A DNA stretch of 64,000 nt, taken from the NCBI GenBank assembly GCA_025716815.1, contig JAIXMN010000003.1, positions 744,001 to 808,000 of the forward strand. The letters run 5' to 3'. The position numbers and the translations under genes are program-made. This document shows positions 1-13,683 of the stretch, one piece after another. Under the pieces are notes generated by a model, which was given only the letters and a program-made list of their open reading frames with translations, did no database searches and had not been told where the DNA came from. Position 1 is the stretch's first letter. Each line of letters begins with the position of its first letter. Origin of the DNA: Dichotomocladium elegans (Eukaryota; Mucoromycota; Mucoromycetes; Mucorales; Lichtheimiaceae).

Positions 1-1104
1 TGATCGAAGACACCTATCCACACCAGCAATCATCCCTCCAAACCAGCGGTGATCTCCAAGACGTTATTTTTTATTATCAGTCCCAGCCTGAGCTGCTGCG
101 ATTGATACTACAGAGCAAGCTCGAGGAAGACAAGCGGCGGGCAGAAGAAGCAAAGCTGCGATCAAAAGAACTCGATCTTATGATGCTCCAGCAACAACAG
201 CAACAGCAACAACGCATATACAGCACCACGCGAGTTAACTCCATACATACCCCTGCAGCAGCGACTCTTCCGGCACCTCTTCCATCCGCATCCATCGATA
301 TTAGCAACCTCAATAATACCAGTGATAATTCGAGCAGCAGCAATATCATGCTGCGAAGGCCTTCCTTCGCTGTCGTCGATCCATCCATTCCTCGCCGGGG
401 ATCGCCGACTTTCTCCCATCCTACTGCTACTGCTACTGCTACTGCTACTGCTGGTGCTGCTGCTGTTGCTACCACGACTACCTCTACTTCCACCACCACC
501 ACAAGGACATCCACCTCCTCTGAGGAAGAACTCATGCCATCCACGCCACATACCATGTTTCCAAGTTCAAGGTAAGGATACTTTTCTTTCAATTTTTCAC
601 ATGTGATTATTTGACACTTTTAACGCCATTTGAATACAAAGCTTCCCGATCTCACCAACGAAGCCATCCGGAATGACGGACGAAGCCAGTTATACGCCGC
701 TGCAGCCCTCGGTACCCACTTATCATGCACTACCGCCCATCCAGCGGTACGAGCCCTATTTCTCCCAGCGACCTCGACGGCGACGCGAAATGCAGGCCAT
801 CACAAAAATTGTCGAGACAAGAGAATACCCATATGTAGATGGATATTTCTGGAAAAATAACGGAAACACGACACAGAAAAAGACAGGAAACAAGAGTGTA
901 TACTACAAATGCGCCAACAGCACCAAGGTTTGATTGATTGGAGGAAAGAGAAAACATTGCTTTCTTGATGATTGACGCAGTTAGCAGGGATGCCCGGTGA
1001 ACAAGACAGTGACGTGGAAAGAGAATGGTGAATATCTCATCAAATATCGAGGGGACCATCTTCCAGACTGTGTTCGTGGACACCAGGAACAGCATTCCAT
1101 GTAG
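1..1104 (+). CDS. WRKY-like zinc-finger protein, 3' part of gene (partial at left edge)
   Basis: The exons I infer are <1-571, 642-927 and 988-1104. The introns (572-641, 928-987) are GT-AG and keep the frame. The visible protein has a charged helix with EEDKRRAEEAK, a Gln run, a Ser/Thr/Ala-rich linker and a C-terminal zinc-finger domain. That domain reads DGYFWKNNGN, then YYKC, GCPVNK and YRGDHLPDC. This matches the order of a WRKY domain (DGY-W-RKYGQK, YYKC, C-P-V, Y-G-H), but WKNNGN replaces WRKYGQK and the last ligands look like H-x3-C. By family it should bind DNA in the nucleus; targets are unknown. The 5' end lies outside the window. FLYWCH or GCM1-type fingers share the fold and are the alternative label. 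Confidence 0.75.
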
Positions 1105-4100
1105 ATAGTTTATGACCTTATGCACAACGTATATAATAAAGTATATAAGCATGTGAAATAAGAGGAATTTTTCGGAACTACGCGAGATCAATATCCTTTC
1201 TGTCCCGGCGTCCAGGCTCTGACATTCATATCTGTTTAGGTAATACACATCCTCTAGTGCATGGAATCATTGGATGGGAAACCGCTGAATTTCTGCTGGC
1301 TTTCAGATCGGGTGCAAGACCAAAGTGGGGGAACGCAGCAACAGAGGATTACTTTCAACAGGAGAGAGTTAACGAGCGAGAGTGAAAATGGTTGATTCGC
1401 ACAATGACTTTGCCCCTCGTCAGAATAAGGCTACGGACTTTCTCAAGATAAGACAATCGATCAACAGAAGGCATCCATGGTACGTGCGCACAGTAGCGAA
1501 GGATACCAGAGACAAATAATAGCTGGGCCTATGGAGCGGGCGGTAATTTGCGCCAACACCCACCCCCAATCCCCCGACTTTTAAAATGATCCAAAAGTGG
1601 ATGACTTACTTGCGAGAAGTGGAAAACCTCAATTATCCTTTCAGGCGAGTTGCATAAAAATTACATAATTTCACCGCATAGAATGTTCGACGGTCTAGAT
1701 AAATAAACAGCCTTTGTTCCTGTGCTGAAAGTTAACCCGGGAATATTCAGATATATATCGGCGATAACTGGCACCAAAAAAAAAAGACGTCGTTGGCGGC
1801 GACGTCGTCTGTGTATTTCTGGTTGCTCTAGTTGCTTTGGGCGATGTGGTCTCACCTCCCTCCCTCTGGGGGGCGTGCGGTTCAGCTGACGTAGTCTTCT
1901 CCCATAAACATGTGAACTCCTTTCTAGTACTGCCCTTCCCCTCGCCCCTCAGCATGTTTGTCGTACCATGTTGACTGAGAGTCTACACAGAATAAGCAAC
2001 GCCATGTTATTATTACGGCTTATAGCACAAGCGAAGGCGCATACCGAATGGCCATTGTTGCTTTTCTATAGGCCCATCAGTAGGCTCCTCAGAAGGACAC
2101 CGCCTTGGGGTTAAAGTCTTGCTTTCATGTTCTCATACAAAATCTACATTTGCCGATTCTAAGCTCATTCGATCAACTATGTCTCAAAGCAATGTTTGAT
2201 TCACACCACTAGATGATACAAGAAGCCAAGGATTAATATCCAAAGTTATCGTTGGTGTAGCCTGTGAACTTGTCTGCCCCTCGCCGGTTGATTTGGTTGC
2301 ATTGGCACCTACTTGCCAGCCATGATGTCTCGAGAGATTGTGGACCGCAGCATATCTATGGGATTTTTGCAGCATATAACGATCGCATAATTGCTATTTC
2401 CATCAACCTCTATGTATTGGACTCCGTAAAACTAACACCCGTACAGCCGCTCTAGATTGCCCGATATGCCATTCTTCTGGTCAGAGAGCATTGGACAAAG
2501 GATTGTCATGTCAACCTGTATACGATAATAATATACACAATATGGGTGAGAATGAAGCTTGACAAAGACGCGACACAGGAAGATATACGTCTGCTTGATG
2601 GCTCCTGGGAAGTGATTCATCGGATCCGCGTTTTGGTGTTGTGGAGTAAATATTTGATTTCCCCACATCGCTACTCCGCTGGATATGTAGTGTCGCCACC
2701 GTCATATGCTGGTTGAGGGTATCATTGATACATTTAGCCGGATTGAATTTTCAGCTCCTGATGCTTTCAACGGATTATCCAACAGCGCGCATGGATCACA
2801 AAAGGGCTGTGCTGCAGAATATGATTGTCCCCTGACATTGCTTGGTTCCAAGAGCAGTAGATGTCGTCATAAACACAACGCGGGGATTACAAATTACGGC
2901 ATCGACTGTTTGCTTTTCCTTGTGATGTGGAGATCTTACAACGAGGAAAACTTCTCGCCAATGAACATAAGATCGACAGCAGACTATTTTCCCTGATTCC
3001 GTAGAAGCTAAGTAGCATTAACCTATTCAATCACAAGTGGCTCTGTGAAATAGAAGACATCATCTGCTTATGCTTTTTTTAATGCGATAAAGCACCAGGT
3101 TTCTTTCCATAGCAGCATAGTCCTTATTGTGTGCTGTATAAGCATGTATTTAAGCTCTTTCGCGTTCGAAGATTCCTCAACAGGACCCTGCCCATTCTCA
3201 CGAAGCAAGCTGCTTATTGCAGGATTCTAAATATAAATTTTAAATGCGAAGAGAAGGAAAAGCTCGAAGACTTCAAAGGTGGATCAACGGGGAGGAGGAA
3301 AAGTATAGAATGTGCTGGCCGCAGCACTATTATCTTGTGTTCCAGTGACCGCCTCCAAAGAACAGTCAACTTGGGTTGGCCAGACTCCACATCCGCAACG
3401 TGCTGTTAGGCATAAAAGTCACTGCGTCTATTGTCTAAAGCACTGTACCTTGTTAAGCATAGACTGGCATTTCGATTTAGTCCCTCCATCATACGGCATG
3501 CCAGGATATTTTTCATATTGCAGACCTACATGCTCTCCCTTACCCCCCTCTAGAGGCACACGGTCTATTTATGATTTAGGTCGATCTCAGGTTCGATCAA
3601 AACTTAGACTGAACACTTGGCGCATGAGCGATTTTGCTCACATTTAGGCCATTAGAAAACCTTCTGATACTTGTACAACGTAAAAGGTGAATATAGAAGA
3701 AGGGTTATTACTCTAATTGGCGATCTGTGCCGTATTCTGCTTCGTTTTTTTTTTTAGCTATTTGTTCAAAGAAAAAATGTGTTCGCTTGATCTAGAGTTC
3801 ATATCGCCTACAACATGAATATATTTCTTAAAAAGCAGCATTCACAAAGATGTTTTCTCCGGTTCATAAGCCAAAGTATTTAGGCTATGGTAATGGATTT
3901 GTTCGTATTCCATGATGTGTTATCAATAACTGTAGATGGTTCCAATTTTTTTTCTCGTTCAGCGGTTAGTGTACTGTAGTGCAGAGGAACAGACAAAGGG
4001 ACCAAATAGGTATTTACCAGTAGCATTGCTTGTTTCTGTGCATCTTGCGACATAACGGTGTGTCTATGTGTGTCGTCACGTTACACAGTATCGAGTGCTA

Positions 4101-7100
4101 CTCAGACAAAAAGTCAGTCTGACGCGACAGGGACGACTTGACCAGATATCAACAGAGAACTCCCACGGACGCCAGATCAAGACAGCACTGACAAAAGTAA
4201 ACGACAGAAAGACTACATTAGTTAATTAACAACACTATACTTATTGTCATTTGGCTACTATGTTTCTTTCAAGAGAGACTTTCAAAAAACTCCTGTTGAT
4301 ACATTGTATTAACGCCTTTGCATTATGCAGAAGCCTAGTTCTTCGTGCTCATGCTGCGTACCCTCGACAAGATATTAAGGAAATGCTCCACGATGTAATT
4401 ACTCTATATCTGTCTTGTGTATGGGACACCTGTGCCTAACGTACACAAAGTTTGATTGACTTGTGCAATGGCCGCTTAAAAATGGAAGTCTTGTACCAAG
4501 CACACATTCGAAGAGGCTGCTTTCCTCCATCCTAACTTAATTCGTAAGAGAAGACTAACCATTCCCATTTGGTACCTCATGGAGTTGCCCTATAAGCGCA
4601 AGTTTCATATAATAACTGCCGATGACAAGTCAGAAGACTAAGATCGGTATAGTGCGCGTCTCATTTCGTGAAAACAATGAAAGTATAAAATCGACCTCAT
4701 TATTTGATTAGGCCTTTTTCCTTCTTCTCCTCCAGATCTCAAAGATATAAAATTCACGATACTCACGGGGTTTCACGCATGGCTCTACATTTCGACCGAA
4801 TCACTTGATCGTGCTCTATTTGTCTTTTCGGGCCATTCAACCCGATCTATCACATCTTTCACTTGGTAACAGTGTTTGTTACCCGTCTGAGCATATTTCC
4901 GAAAACGAGTGATATCATATTATCCACCGCAGATTCCCCCCAGTTGAGCAATGTTTGTATTACACATAAAAATAGAAACAGCTTCCATGGAATCGCTGGT
5001 TCTCGACCAACACCGCACCAAGTGGCCCAAGCTCCAGAGGGACTGCGCATGCCACCAACAACGAAACCGTCGGCAGTCAGCGACTGTGCTACAACAAACA
5101 GTGAAATGGCGCCAGGTGCCTCCCCCCCTGAAATTCACTGTGCTTTCCAATGCACTTATATCAAACCATCATCTTTCGGGACCCTATTACGTAGCCAAAC
5201 AGTGAGAGACCTTCCTCTCCCCCTCCCTGCTTCAAGGCCAGGATTGAGAACGCCGCGATATTGATATTTCTGCTGTCGATCGTGCCAATTCTTAGCAACA
5301 CTGATATTCTTCTAAATAATGATGATCTAGTCTTACGTATATTTCCACACCGCAACAGCAGAAAGTTTCCAAAGGGACATCAGAATTACGACATAAAGAT
5401 GCCTTCTATATCCTTACTGGGTCAGAACATTTACACCCGTGAAGGTGTCGTCTTTATCTGTATCAAGTTTCCGATCCAATCGATTTGTAGTACAGCGATT
5501 TCCTATTTGTCCTTAGCAGCCGTCGCACTGTTAGAAACCAGCATGGGCGGCCGGCGAGGGTAGGATTCCATCAGGATATACAGTGAACCGCTATGTATAC
5601 CAAAATAAATAAAAAAGAGGACATATGTGAGATACATCCTGCATAAAAAAATGCACCACATGAACATTCATCCTTGAGGTTGTTACTGCGGATGAGAACG
5701 TTTAATCAGCCATACATAGTGATTTAGCATCTACGGGCAATTTTCAGTGGAAAGAACCTTATCCCGATCTTGATAGGTATTATAATGATGAAGAGAGAAA
5801 GAAAAAAAAAGACAACTACCGATCATAGGGGGCCTGTTCGCGAACAACCATTGCTTTGCGTACTTGATAAAGCGTTAGCATAGGATACCTTTTACTTGCA
5901 ATAAGCAGTAGGCATAGATCCAGGAGGCGTGGACACTCGATGAGGTGCGGGCCGGGTTGGCTATTCAACACCCGCCTTTGTGTTTGATCGAAAATATCGT
6001 TACCTGATTTTTTTTTATCAAGAAGAGAGGGGAAAAAAAGAAACGGCACGCTCCGATACGGATTGCAAGTTATCCGCTGGATGAAAACATTCAGGCCTAG
6101 AGTCATGGTATTCACAATCACCTCGCTCTTCTCGCACGTTGCGAAGCGGCAGAGACACGCTAAGAATACAGTGAGCATGAGCGCCAATGGTAGTAGCAAT
6201 GTACGTCTTTCAATGCATGGGAACCAAGTAGAGAGCAAACGGACCTGCCGAATACCCCGGAGATGTACAACACGGGTATTTTTGGTATCCATTCCCTGCT
6301 ATCGATGTCGCGTTGCTCTAATATCGCTGTTTCATTGTGTATTTCAGATTCGCGAAGGTACATATATTCCATTGTTAGCAAAAAAGAAAGGCAACGAAAG
6401 GATCCGGCCACTATCAGAAATAATTTCATGGGCAGTAAAATACAAAAAGACCAGGGTCCAGTAGTTCGGTTGCGTAGGCACGCGTAAAAAAAGTAAAAGA
6501 AAAAAGGGCTGGTTCAGGTTGCAAGGCTATTTGGTTGCTCCAATATCTAACAAAGTTGTGCCTGCTTTGCAATCATAATAGCAATGATATAAAGCTGAAA
6601 GGCATCTTTGAAAATAAATTTTGCGCCTTCAGTCTAAGAAAGATCGAGCAAAGATGTATATATACAGATGAACAAAAGGGTTCCCAGGTCCGCTGCAGTA
6701 GATGATCATATATTTGCTATTGAGAAGTCTTGGGGGATATTCTCAAAATAACATAGCAAAACTTCTTGTGTTAGAGCAAAGGACTTTTAATACCCAAAGA
6801 TCTCTAGATGTACTTTGCGTCTCTTCCGCATTTTCATTCGAGTGAAGACCATTGGGAGCACCAATGGCTTATGCTGTCACTGTGCGACCAACGCACAACG
6901 TATCACGCTGTAGGACAGTCTCCGTTTTCTTTGAGTGGCACACGCGTAAACATTTCCTGATGCTGCTCGAAGGACGACCTCAAACGCCCTGGAAGTATTG
7001 TGCACACAATAGATCGAGATCAAAAAGAAAAAAAGTAAAACAAAAAGAGTGTGCCAAATACTGCTGCTGCAAAGTGTAAAACAGTATGGCCATGAAAATA

Positions 7101-7808
7101 CGCGCAATTGAACAATGCTCGTCAATGCATAATACAAATCTATGTCAATACATAATCGCTCGGGCAAGATAAACATGCCAGCTTCGAGGGCATGGCATGA
7201 AAGATGTGTACCACACTGTATTTGGTCAGTTTTTTTCTCCCTTGTGCTTGGGACATTTGCTTGCAATACCCACCACGTATATGTTTGGCTATTTTGTATA
7301 ACGGTACACTCAACGGGTCCCCCGTGTAGCATATTCGACAAAAGAAGTTCTTCTGCCAGGCCATAAGGCACATCCACTTTTACTTACTTCGTGGGAGAAA
7401 ACTGGATGTCTTTTTCTGAATGATTCTGATATGTTAACGCGAGGATTTAAGATGCATATAATGCCTGTTTAGAGCGATTGCAAAACCTGGGGTGCATACA
7501 ACGCGGACCAATTGCACAAACAATGCAAACCAGCAATTCAATCCATTATCTAGCGCGCGTCTCTCCTCTCCAGATCAAGAAAATATAAAAAAAAACCGAT
7601 GTACACGGCCCATGGGTTTTGCACATGGTTTGTGCTTACGGAGTGATTGCTTGTACGCTATTCGTTCTTTTTGAAAAGTTAATCCGATCTGCTTTTCATT
7701 TCACTTAGTACTAGCTAGCTACCGTGGTTGAACAGAGACCCGAAATCACTTGAAACCGTGTTATCAGCGACGGGGTCCTTCGCTGGTCGAGTGATACTGA
7801 TTCGTTCA
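1105..7808. other. 6.7 kb stretch without a supportable gene
   Basis: Open frames here are short (under about 175 codons), mutually overlapping and without recognisable domains or convincing splice pairs. A perfect hairpin, gacgtcg at 1786-1792 paired with cgacgtc at 1800-1806, lies next to an A run. An AATAAA-like signal near 1136 probably serves the upstream zinc-finger gene. I see no tRNA, no LTR and no terminal inverted repeats. It may hold non-coding transcripts or long-decayed repeats, but nothing in the bases shows that. Confidence 0.5.
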
Positions 7809-7816
7809 TATAAATA
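7809..7816 (+). promoter_or_regulatory. TATA box of the DUF3712-type gene
   Basis: TATAAATA lies 55 nt upstream of the ATG at 7871, a suitable distance for a core promoter with a short leader. Confidence 0.5.
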
Positions 7817-7870
7817 CAAGCCGGAGATCTCCTCTTCTCTATTCCTTGGATTCGTTGACTCTCATATACC

Positions 7871-10800
7871 ATGGCAGCTAACCCTCGGCATGACCCTGAC
7901 GCGAGTCTGTCGCATGGGTTCCATGACCAGCAGCAGCAAGTGTTCCAAGCGCCTGAACAGGCATATATATCCCCGATGTCAGGATATGAGCACCAGCAGC
8001 AGCACCAGCTCCACCCAGCTGCGCACATGCCGGAAGACCAAGATGTCCACAATGCGTCGGCAGTCTCCGATGATCAGCTTCGGCAACCAGACGACGACCG
8101 ATTGTCCTCTTCCCAGCGAGATAGCAATGGAAGCGTCATGGAAGCCTACAGCGAGAAGCCACCGCCGCCACAAAGACGCCGCTTCTACAAAAACAAGAAA
8201 TATTGGTTCATATGTGCGGGGTTGACGGCCATCATTGTCGTAGTGGTTGTGCTCCTTATTATCTTTGTCTTCTTCCCAATGATCGCGCAGAAAATCATGA
8301 ACCAGTCTGGCCTCAATGTTGTTAAAGCTGGCATTTCTTTCACACCCCCGGAAACCGGTGCCGCCACAAAGCGCCAGGATTATGACATGAACTCCACGTT
8401 CTATATGCACATGGTTACCGATCTCACCCACACAGGCCCCTTCTCAGCCAGTATCAAGTTCCATAACCCGATCGATGTATTTTATAACGATACCCTCTTG
8501 CTCGGAACCATCACACTACCAGAAACCCATGTGTCCGGAGGCAAGGGCAAGATCGACACTGTCACGCCATTCCTGATTGCAGACACCGTACTCTTTGCCC
8601 AGTTCACCAAGGAAATGCTGTCGGCAGAAAGCTTCAAATGGCGAATCAAAGGAAAACTCGATATCAGCGCACTTACCAGGTAAGATACAACTGTCCCCTT
8701 CATTGTAAACAGAGAAAAAAATAAAATAGCTAATCTATTGAATAGAACTGCCACTGTTGAGTTAGATAAATATATTAACCTGAAAGGTACAGGCCCGGCC
8801 CATAACTTTTCAGGATTCTTCTCGAAAAAAGTGAAAGATTAACAATATTTCTCCTTCCGTATAGGTATGAACGGCTTCCCTGAAGTCAGCATCAAATCGT
8901 TCAACCTACCCGGAGATGCCGTCGGCGGAGGCATTCAGGTTGAGCTTGGCACAACGCTTGTCAGCCCGTCACCCATTGGCGTGGAGCTCGGCACTATTGT
9001 GCTCCAGGTTAGCTACGACGGCGTGATGCTCGGCCAGGTCGCTTCAGAGAAGGTGAATCTCGTCGAGGGCGCAAACGAACTCCTCCTCAAGGGAACCCTA
9101 GTCCCACAGACCGACCAGAACAACCTCAACAAAATGGGTGTTCTCTTCTCAAACTATATTGCCGGTATCAAGTCCAACACCACTGCCATTGGTCTCTCGT
9201 GCTCGCCGGACGGTGTCCATGCTGTGGGATGGCTGTCAGAGGGATTCACTTCCGTACGTCTTACTGTCGGCCTTGGCCTCGACAAACCACTGGATATTCT
9301 CCACAAGCTGGACATGGGCTATCTGGACATGGTCTTCGATGCTGCCACACCCTATGCGCCCCGTCTCAGTGCACCTACCATTGTCGCCGACTTTTCGGTG
9401 CCCTTCGGTTTCACGCTCAATATTACGGCGGTCTCGCAGCAGATTAAACTTGCTACGAACGAGACCGGAGAGTTTGCCCAGTTCTCCGTACCGTTTGTGC
9501 CAGCCGTGAGCGACCAGCGTGCCGGAAAGCTGCAGTTCCCACTGAATGGTGTCACTGTCCAGGCTATCGCCGGCAAGGAATCTCTCTTCAACGACTTTAC
9601 CTACGCACTCACTGCTTCAAGTTCATACACCTTCCAGACACTTGGCAATGCTAGCACGCAAACGATGACGCCTATCGGAAACATTACTCTCTCTGGCATC
9701 AAGTTCAATTTACCCACTACGCTGAATGGCTTGCAATTCCTGAACAGCACCCCCACCGTTGTCAACTCACTTGATGTTACGGGCGGTACCAGCAGCGGCC
9801 TGCTTATGGCCATCGGTGTGACCATGGATAATCCATCCGACGTGAGCTTGACGACAGGTGATGTCAGATTTGCGCTCCTTACAGCGGGTGAAGAAGTCGG
9901 CGCTGTGGCGCTCACAGACCTGAGGCTGGCTCGTGGATCGAACTCTGTCAATGCTCTCTCGACCTTCAACCCCAACGTGTCACCGGCTGGTCAGACGCTC
10001 CTCAATACCTTTGTCATGGGTCAGACAAACGAAGTGTCTATTGTCGGATATGATGAATCGACACCTATCCAGTCGCTTTCCAAGGCACTTTCTTCTATCA
10101 GGCTCACCACAGATCTTCCAGGCCTCACGTCCCAGCTCATTCAGGGATCGTCTTTGGTGGTGCTCGACGATTCGCCTATGACCGGAATTGTCCACGTCAA
10201 GGTGACCATTGCGAACCCATTTAGCGCTAGTCTCGCGATTACCTCCGTTGTGTCGGCTATCACCTTCCAGGGCATGCCGATAGGCAACATCAACCAGGAT
10301 ATCAGCGGCAATCCGATCGTCATCAATGGCCATTCGTCAGCCGAGTCCTCCGGGCTTGACATGACCATGAATGTCGAGCCCGGCGCAGTTGCGCTCTTGC
10401 TGCGTACCCTTGCCATCAGTGCGGGTATGGACACCCGAGCTCTCGATGCACTCCTGACCATGGGTGGTCTCCAGGTCGATGGCATGTCACCCGTGTCTCC
10501 TGACGCACATCTCTTCGACAACTTCAACATCTCGTCTTATGTCATGCAGGCCATGTCCTCGCTCGTCGTCGATATTCAAATCGAGAGCGGCCTCACAGTT
10601 GGCGAGTACCATACCAGCCTCGCCTTTGCGCAGAACAGCGTTTCTGTCAGGGCTGATTCGTCGGTGACCAAGCTTATCCCTATTGTCGGCCAAGTGCTTG
10701 TGCAACAGATCGTCGACGGTTCGGTCCTTGGCTTCGAGACCATCATCCTCTCTGCGCCTACCGACACAGGCTTCACTGTCCAGATTGCGGGTAGCGTCAG

Positions 10801-13257
10801 CAACACCGGACCCATGGCCGCCCAGATCTCGTTCCCAACTGGCCTGACGATTGCCTGGGAAGGCCGCGTGCTTGGTTCGGTTAACATGGAAACAATCAAC
10901 ACCCAGCCCAACGTCGGAGCCTCGTTCAACGTGAAGGGTACTTTCACGGTCACCGATCAGGGCGCCATGGGCGATTTCGCGGCTTACATGATCAACAACG
11001 CAGACTTCCAGTGGAACGTTTTTACCGATAACGTTGCGGTCAATGCACTCGGCTTCACATTTACGAATATCAACATGAACAAGTTCGTCACGCTCGACGG
11101 TGCCAACGGCTTCAAGGATGGTGTGAATATCACCACGTTCAATTTGCCTTCCAATGACCCAGATGGCGGCATCACCCTCACCGCCTCTAACACAATCATC
11201 AACCCGAGCCAGATTGGATTCGAACTCTCCGGTGTAGCGTTTAACATCTTCTTCGGTGATGTCCTCATTGGTCCCCTGGCCAGCACTGAGGCCGTCGTCA
11301 TCCCCCCAAAGAGTACGGCCACGCTGCACCTAAAGGGTCGTATGATTGAGCAAACGAGCGAAGCTGGTCTCGCGGCCGTCAAGACACTTTTCATGAACTA
11401 CTTGGCGAACAAGGCCACGCCCCTTACCATTGCGGGCGACTCCGGATCAGGTCCAAATGGCCGTGTCGGTTGGCTGAGTGCCGGGTTCAGCGCCCTCAAG
11501 ATCGAAAATGTTCTCTTACCAGGCCCAGGCGTTCTCCCACCGCTTATTTCAAGCATCAACATGGCCAATATCGAGATGGATTTCACAAAGGACCCATATG
11601 CCCCGCTTACAAGTTCCACCGAAGTTAATGCCCAATTGAACAGTCCATTCGGTTTCCCGATTCTAGTCAACCAGCTCAGCATGGACGCTACCGCCGGTCT
11701 CAAGGGTATTGGCGTTGCGAACCTAGTGCTAAAGGACGTGAGCGCAACGACAAGTCCAACGGGTATGGTGAAAACGCAGTTTTCCAACGTGCCTTTCAGC
11801 GTATTCAGAAACTCGCATATGTTCTTTCATGCCTTCGTCAGCAGTCTCACGAAGGAACCGGTCGTGTCCTTTGGATTGCGTGGTTCGACCAATGCGAAGG
11901 CAAACACCGCTGTTGGTCCACTGGAGCTGAACAACATTTTCTTCAATGTGGAGACATCGCTGCAAGGTATACATCATACGAATTCACTATCTCTAGCTTC
12001 CCCCCCCTCTATTTTGTTTTTATTCACTAATTCATATCCATGCTAGGATTCCACAACTTTGGTGGTTCGTCCCCGATTCGAGAACTCAAGATTCTCGGCG
12101 CAACGTCCAAATACGTCATCATTTCCACGACCTTTGAACTGAACAACCCATCTCAGATCACTGCTCATCTCGGCGACGTTACGCTTGATGTCATCATGAA
12201 CGAGTTCGGCTCATCGGTCGGACAGATCATTGTTCCTGGTCTTAAGGTTGCTCCTGGACTCAACATTGTGACGGGCGAGATGCACATGTTTGGCACCGAT
12301 CTCAGAGCGCTCGGTCAGCTCTTGAGCAGCTACATGACCGGAGCAAGCGTGCCGCTTACTGTCAAGGGCTCACTAACATCGACCACCATTCCATCGTTGA
12401 AAGCAGCACTCTCGTCAGTGGCTCTCTCAGCGACCATGAACGGCATCAAAGAACCCCTCCTGCGCGATATCAAATCCTACTTGATGGTCGATTTCTTTGA
12501 TTCATACCTAACGTATAACTTCATCCAGATCTACAATCCTCTTGACACAGCGTTCACGATCCACCACATCGAGGCCAAGACATACGGATTTGTCTCCTAT
12601 CTCAACAAGAAAACCTATATTGGTGGCATGAACACGCCGTTGGATCCTCCGCTGACGGTTGGGCCAAAGAGCACCGTTTTCACCCCGGCATTGAAGTTGG
12701 CACTCGATTTTTCTGCTGACCTACCAAACAAAGAAGACTGGTTGTGGGCCGGATTCAGCTTATACGGTGATTATCGCTCGTATGATAACGTCACCTTTGA
12801 TGTCTACCAAAATGCCACGGTGACCATTGGCGATGGTTTCCATGCGATCATGTATTACTACCAGACCGGCATCCACGTATCCATCGAAACTGCCACCGAA
12901 TTGCCGACTCTCCTAGCGGCGAATGCCAGCGCTATAGCGTCCAGCACAAACGCTACGACGAGCACCGTCGTCTCCGCCTCAGTACCATCATCTGTCTCCA
13001 ATTCAACCACGACAACGACGTCAACCACACCAGCCGCTACAGAAGCAACCCCCACCACCACCGAGAACCCAACTTCGAGCGCAACTCCCGAAGATTCCAA
13101 TCCACCGCCCACAACCTCCACCGAGTCGCCAGTACCGCCGGAAACTGAACCCGTACCAACAGCTGCGCCTACTACAACCACCGCCGGTGAAGCTGCCCCC
13201 ACCACCGAAGCACCTCCTAATGCTAAGCGCTGGTTAAGTCGCTTCTGGGAAAGCTGA
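7871..13257 (+). CDS. Giant single-pass membrane protein with tandem DUF3712/LEA-like modules
   Basis: The exons are 7871-8679, 8746-8786, 8865-11966 and 12047-13257, giving 1720 aa. Residues 1-110 are a Gln-rich cytosolic tail. A Val/Leu/Ile-rich transmembrane helix spans about 112-136, preceded by basic QRRRFYKNKK, so the bulk should face outside. From about 283 the protein is all beta-type repeats. A module starting NGFPEVSIKSFNLPGD (about 283) recurs as NGFKDGVNITTFNLPS (about 1027), so a unit of about 745 residues is present twice, the second copy shorter. Residues about 1600-1705 are a Thr/Ser/Pro-rich, probably O-glycosylated stalk, ending near KRWLSRFWES. This fits fungal DUF3712 proteins, whose biochemical role is unknown. 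A cell-surface or vacuolar-lumen location is my inference from the topology. Confidence 0.8.
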
Positions 13258-13683
13258 TTGGGTTGAACATAACAAATTCATATCTACTTCTTTATATACA
13301 CTCCTCTAATCCGTTCCTTTTTCTTTTTCTATTTCAAATTGTTCTAATAATTCCTCGTAGCCTATACAATAAATAGTTGTGCCAAGTAGTTTTTTTGTGA
13401 ATCTCTTTTTATACATAAACCTTTTTATTATTAAAGCAAGAAAAGGACAAAGAAAAGAAAAAAAGTAAGAGGAACAAAAAAAGGTTTGGTCAGCTGTGCA
13501 AATGCGTTTGTAATAGTAAGTTAAAGTAGTTGTGTAGTAGAGTACCGTCTGATGCGTTGATGTGCGCTATTTTTTGGGATAGTAGCTGGTCGGGTGAGCC
13601 CGCGTGTGGGAAAAGGAGTTATGTACAATGCAAAGCGGGTCGGACTGGGGGGTGGGGGCAAAGCGGCGCAGGCTGGGCCAATT
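13258..13683. other. Intergenic space between convergent genes
   Basis: This AT-rich 3' flank is shared by the DUF3712 gene (ending 13257) and the phosphatase gene (ending 13684 on the other strand). It contains ACAATAAATAG near 13367, which could be a polyadenylation signal. No ORF or RNA gene is seen. Confidence 0.5.

Noticed and set aside
77..592. Long minus-strand ORF rich in Val/Ala/Ser opposite the WRKY-like gene
   Set aside because: It is the shadow of Gln/Thr/Ser triplet repeats on the coding strand and has no domain.
3580..3620. Plus-strand aggttcgatc as a tRNA T-arm
   Set aside because: Flanking bases do not form a stem, and no anticodon arm lies upstream.
5816..6292. Minus-strand ORF with a hydrophobic stretch (LLLPLALMLTVFLACL) resembling a signal peptide
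   Set aside because: The remainder has no family resemblance, there are no good splice partners, and the hydrophobic run is not at the Met. Too weak to call.
10487..11329. 280-codon minus-strand ORF inside the DUF3712 gene
   Set aside because: It lies antisense to clear coding sequence with codon-position bias. The reading is charged and repetitive without any family signal.
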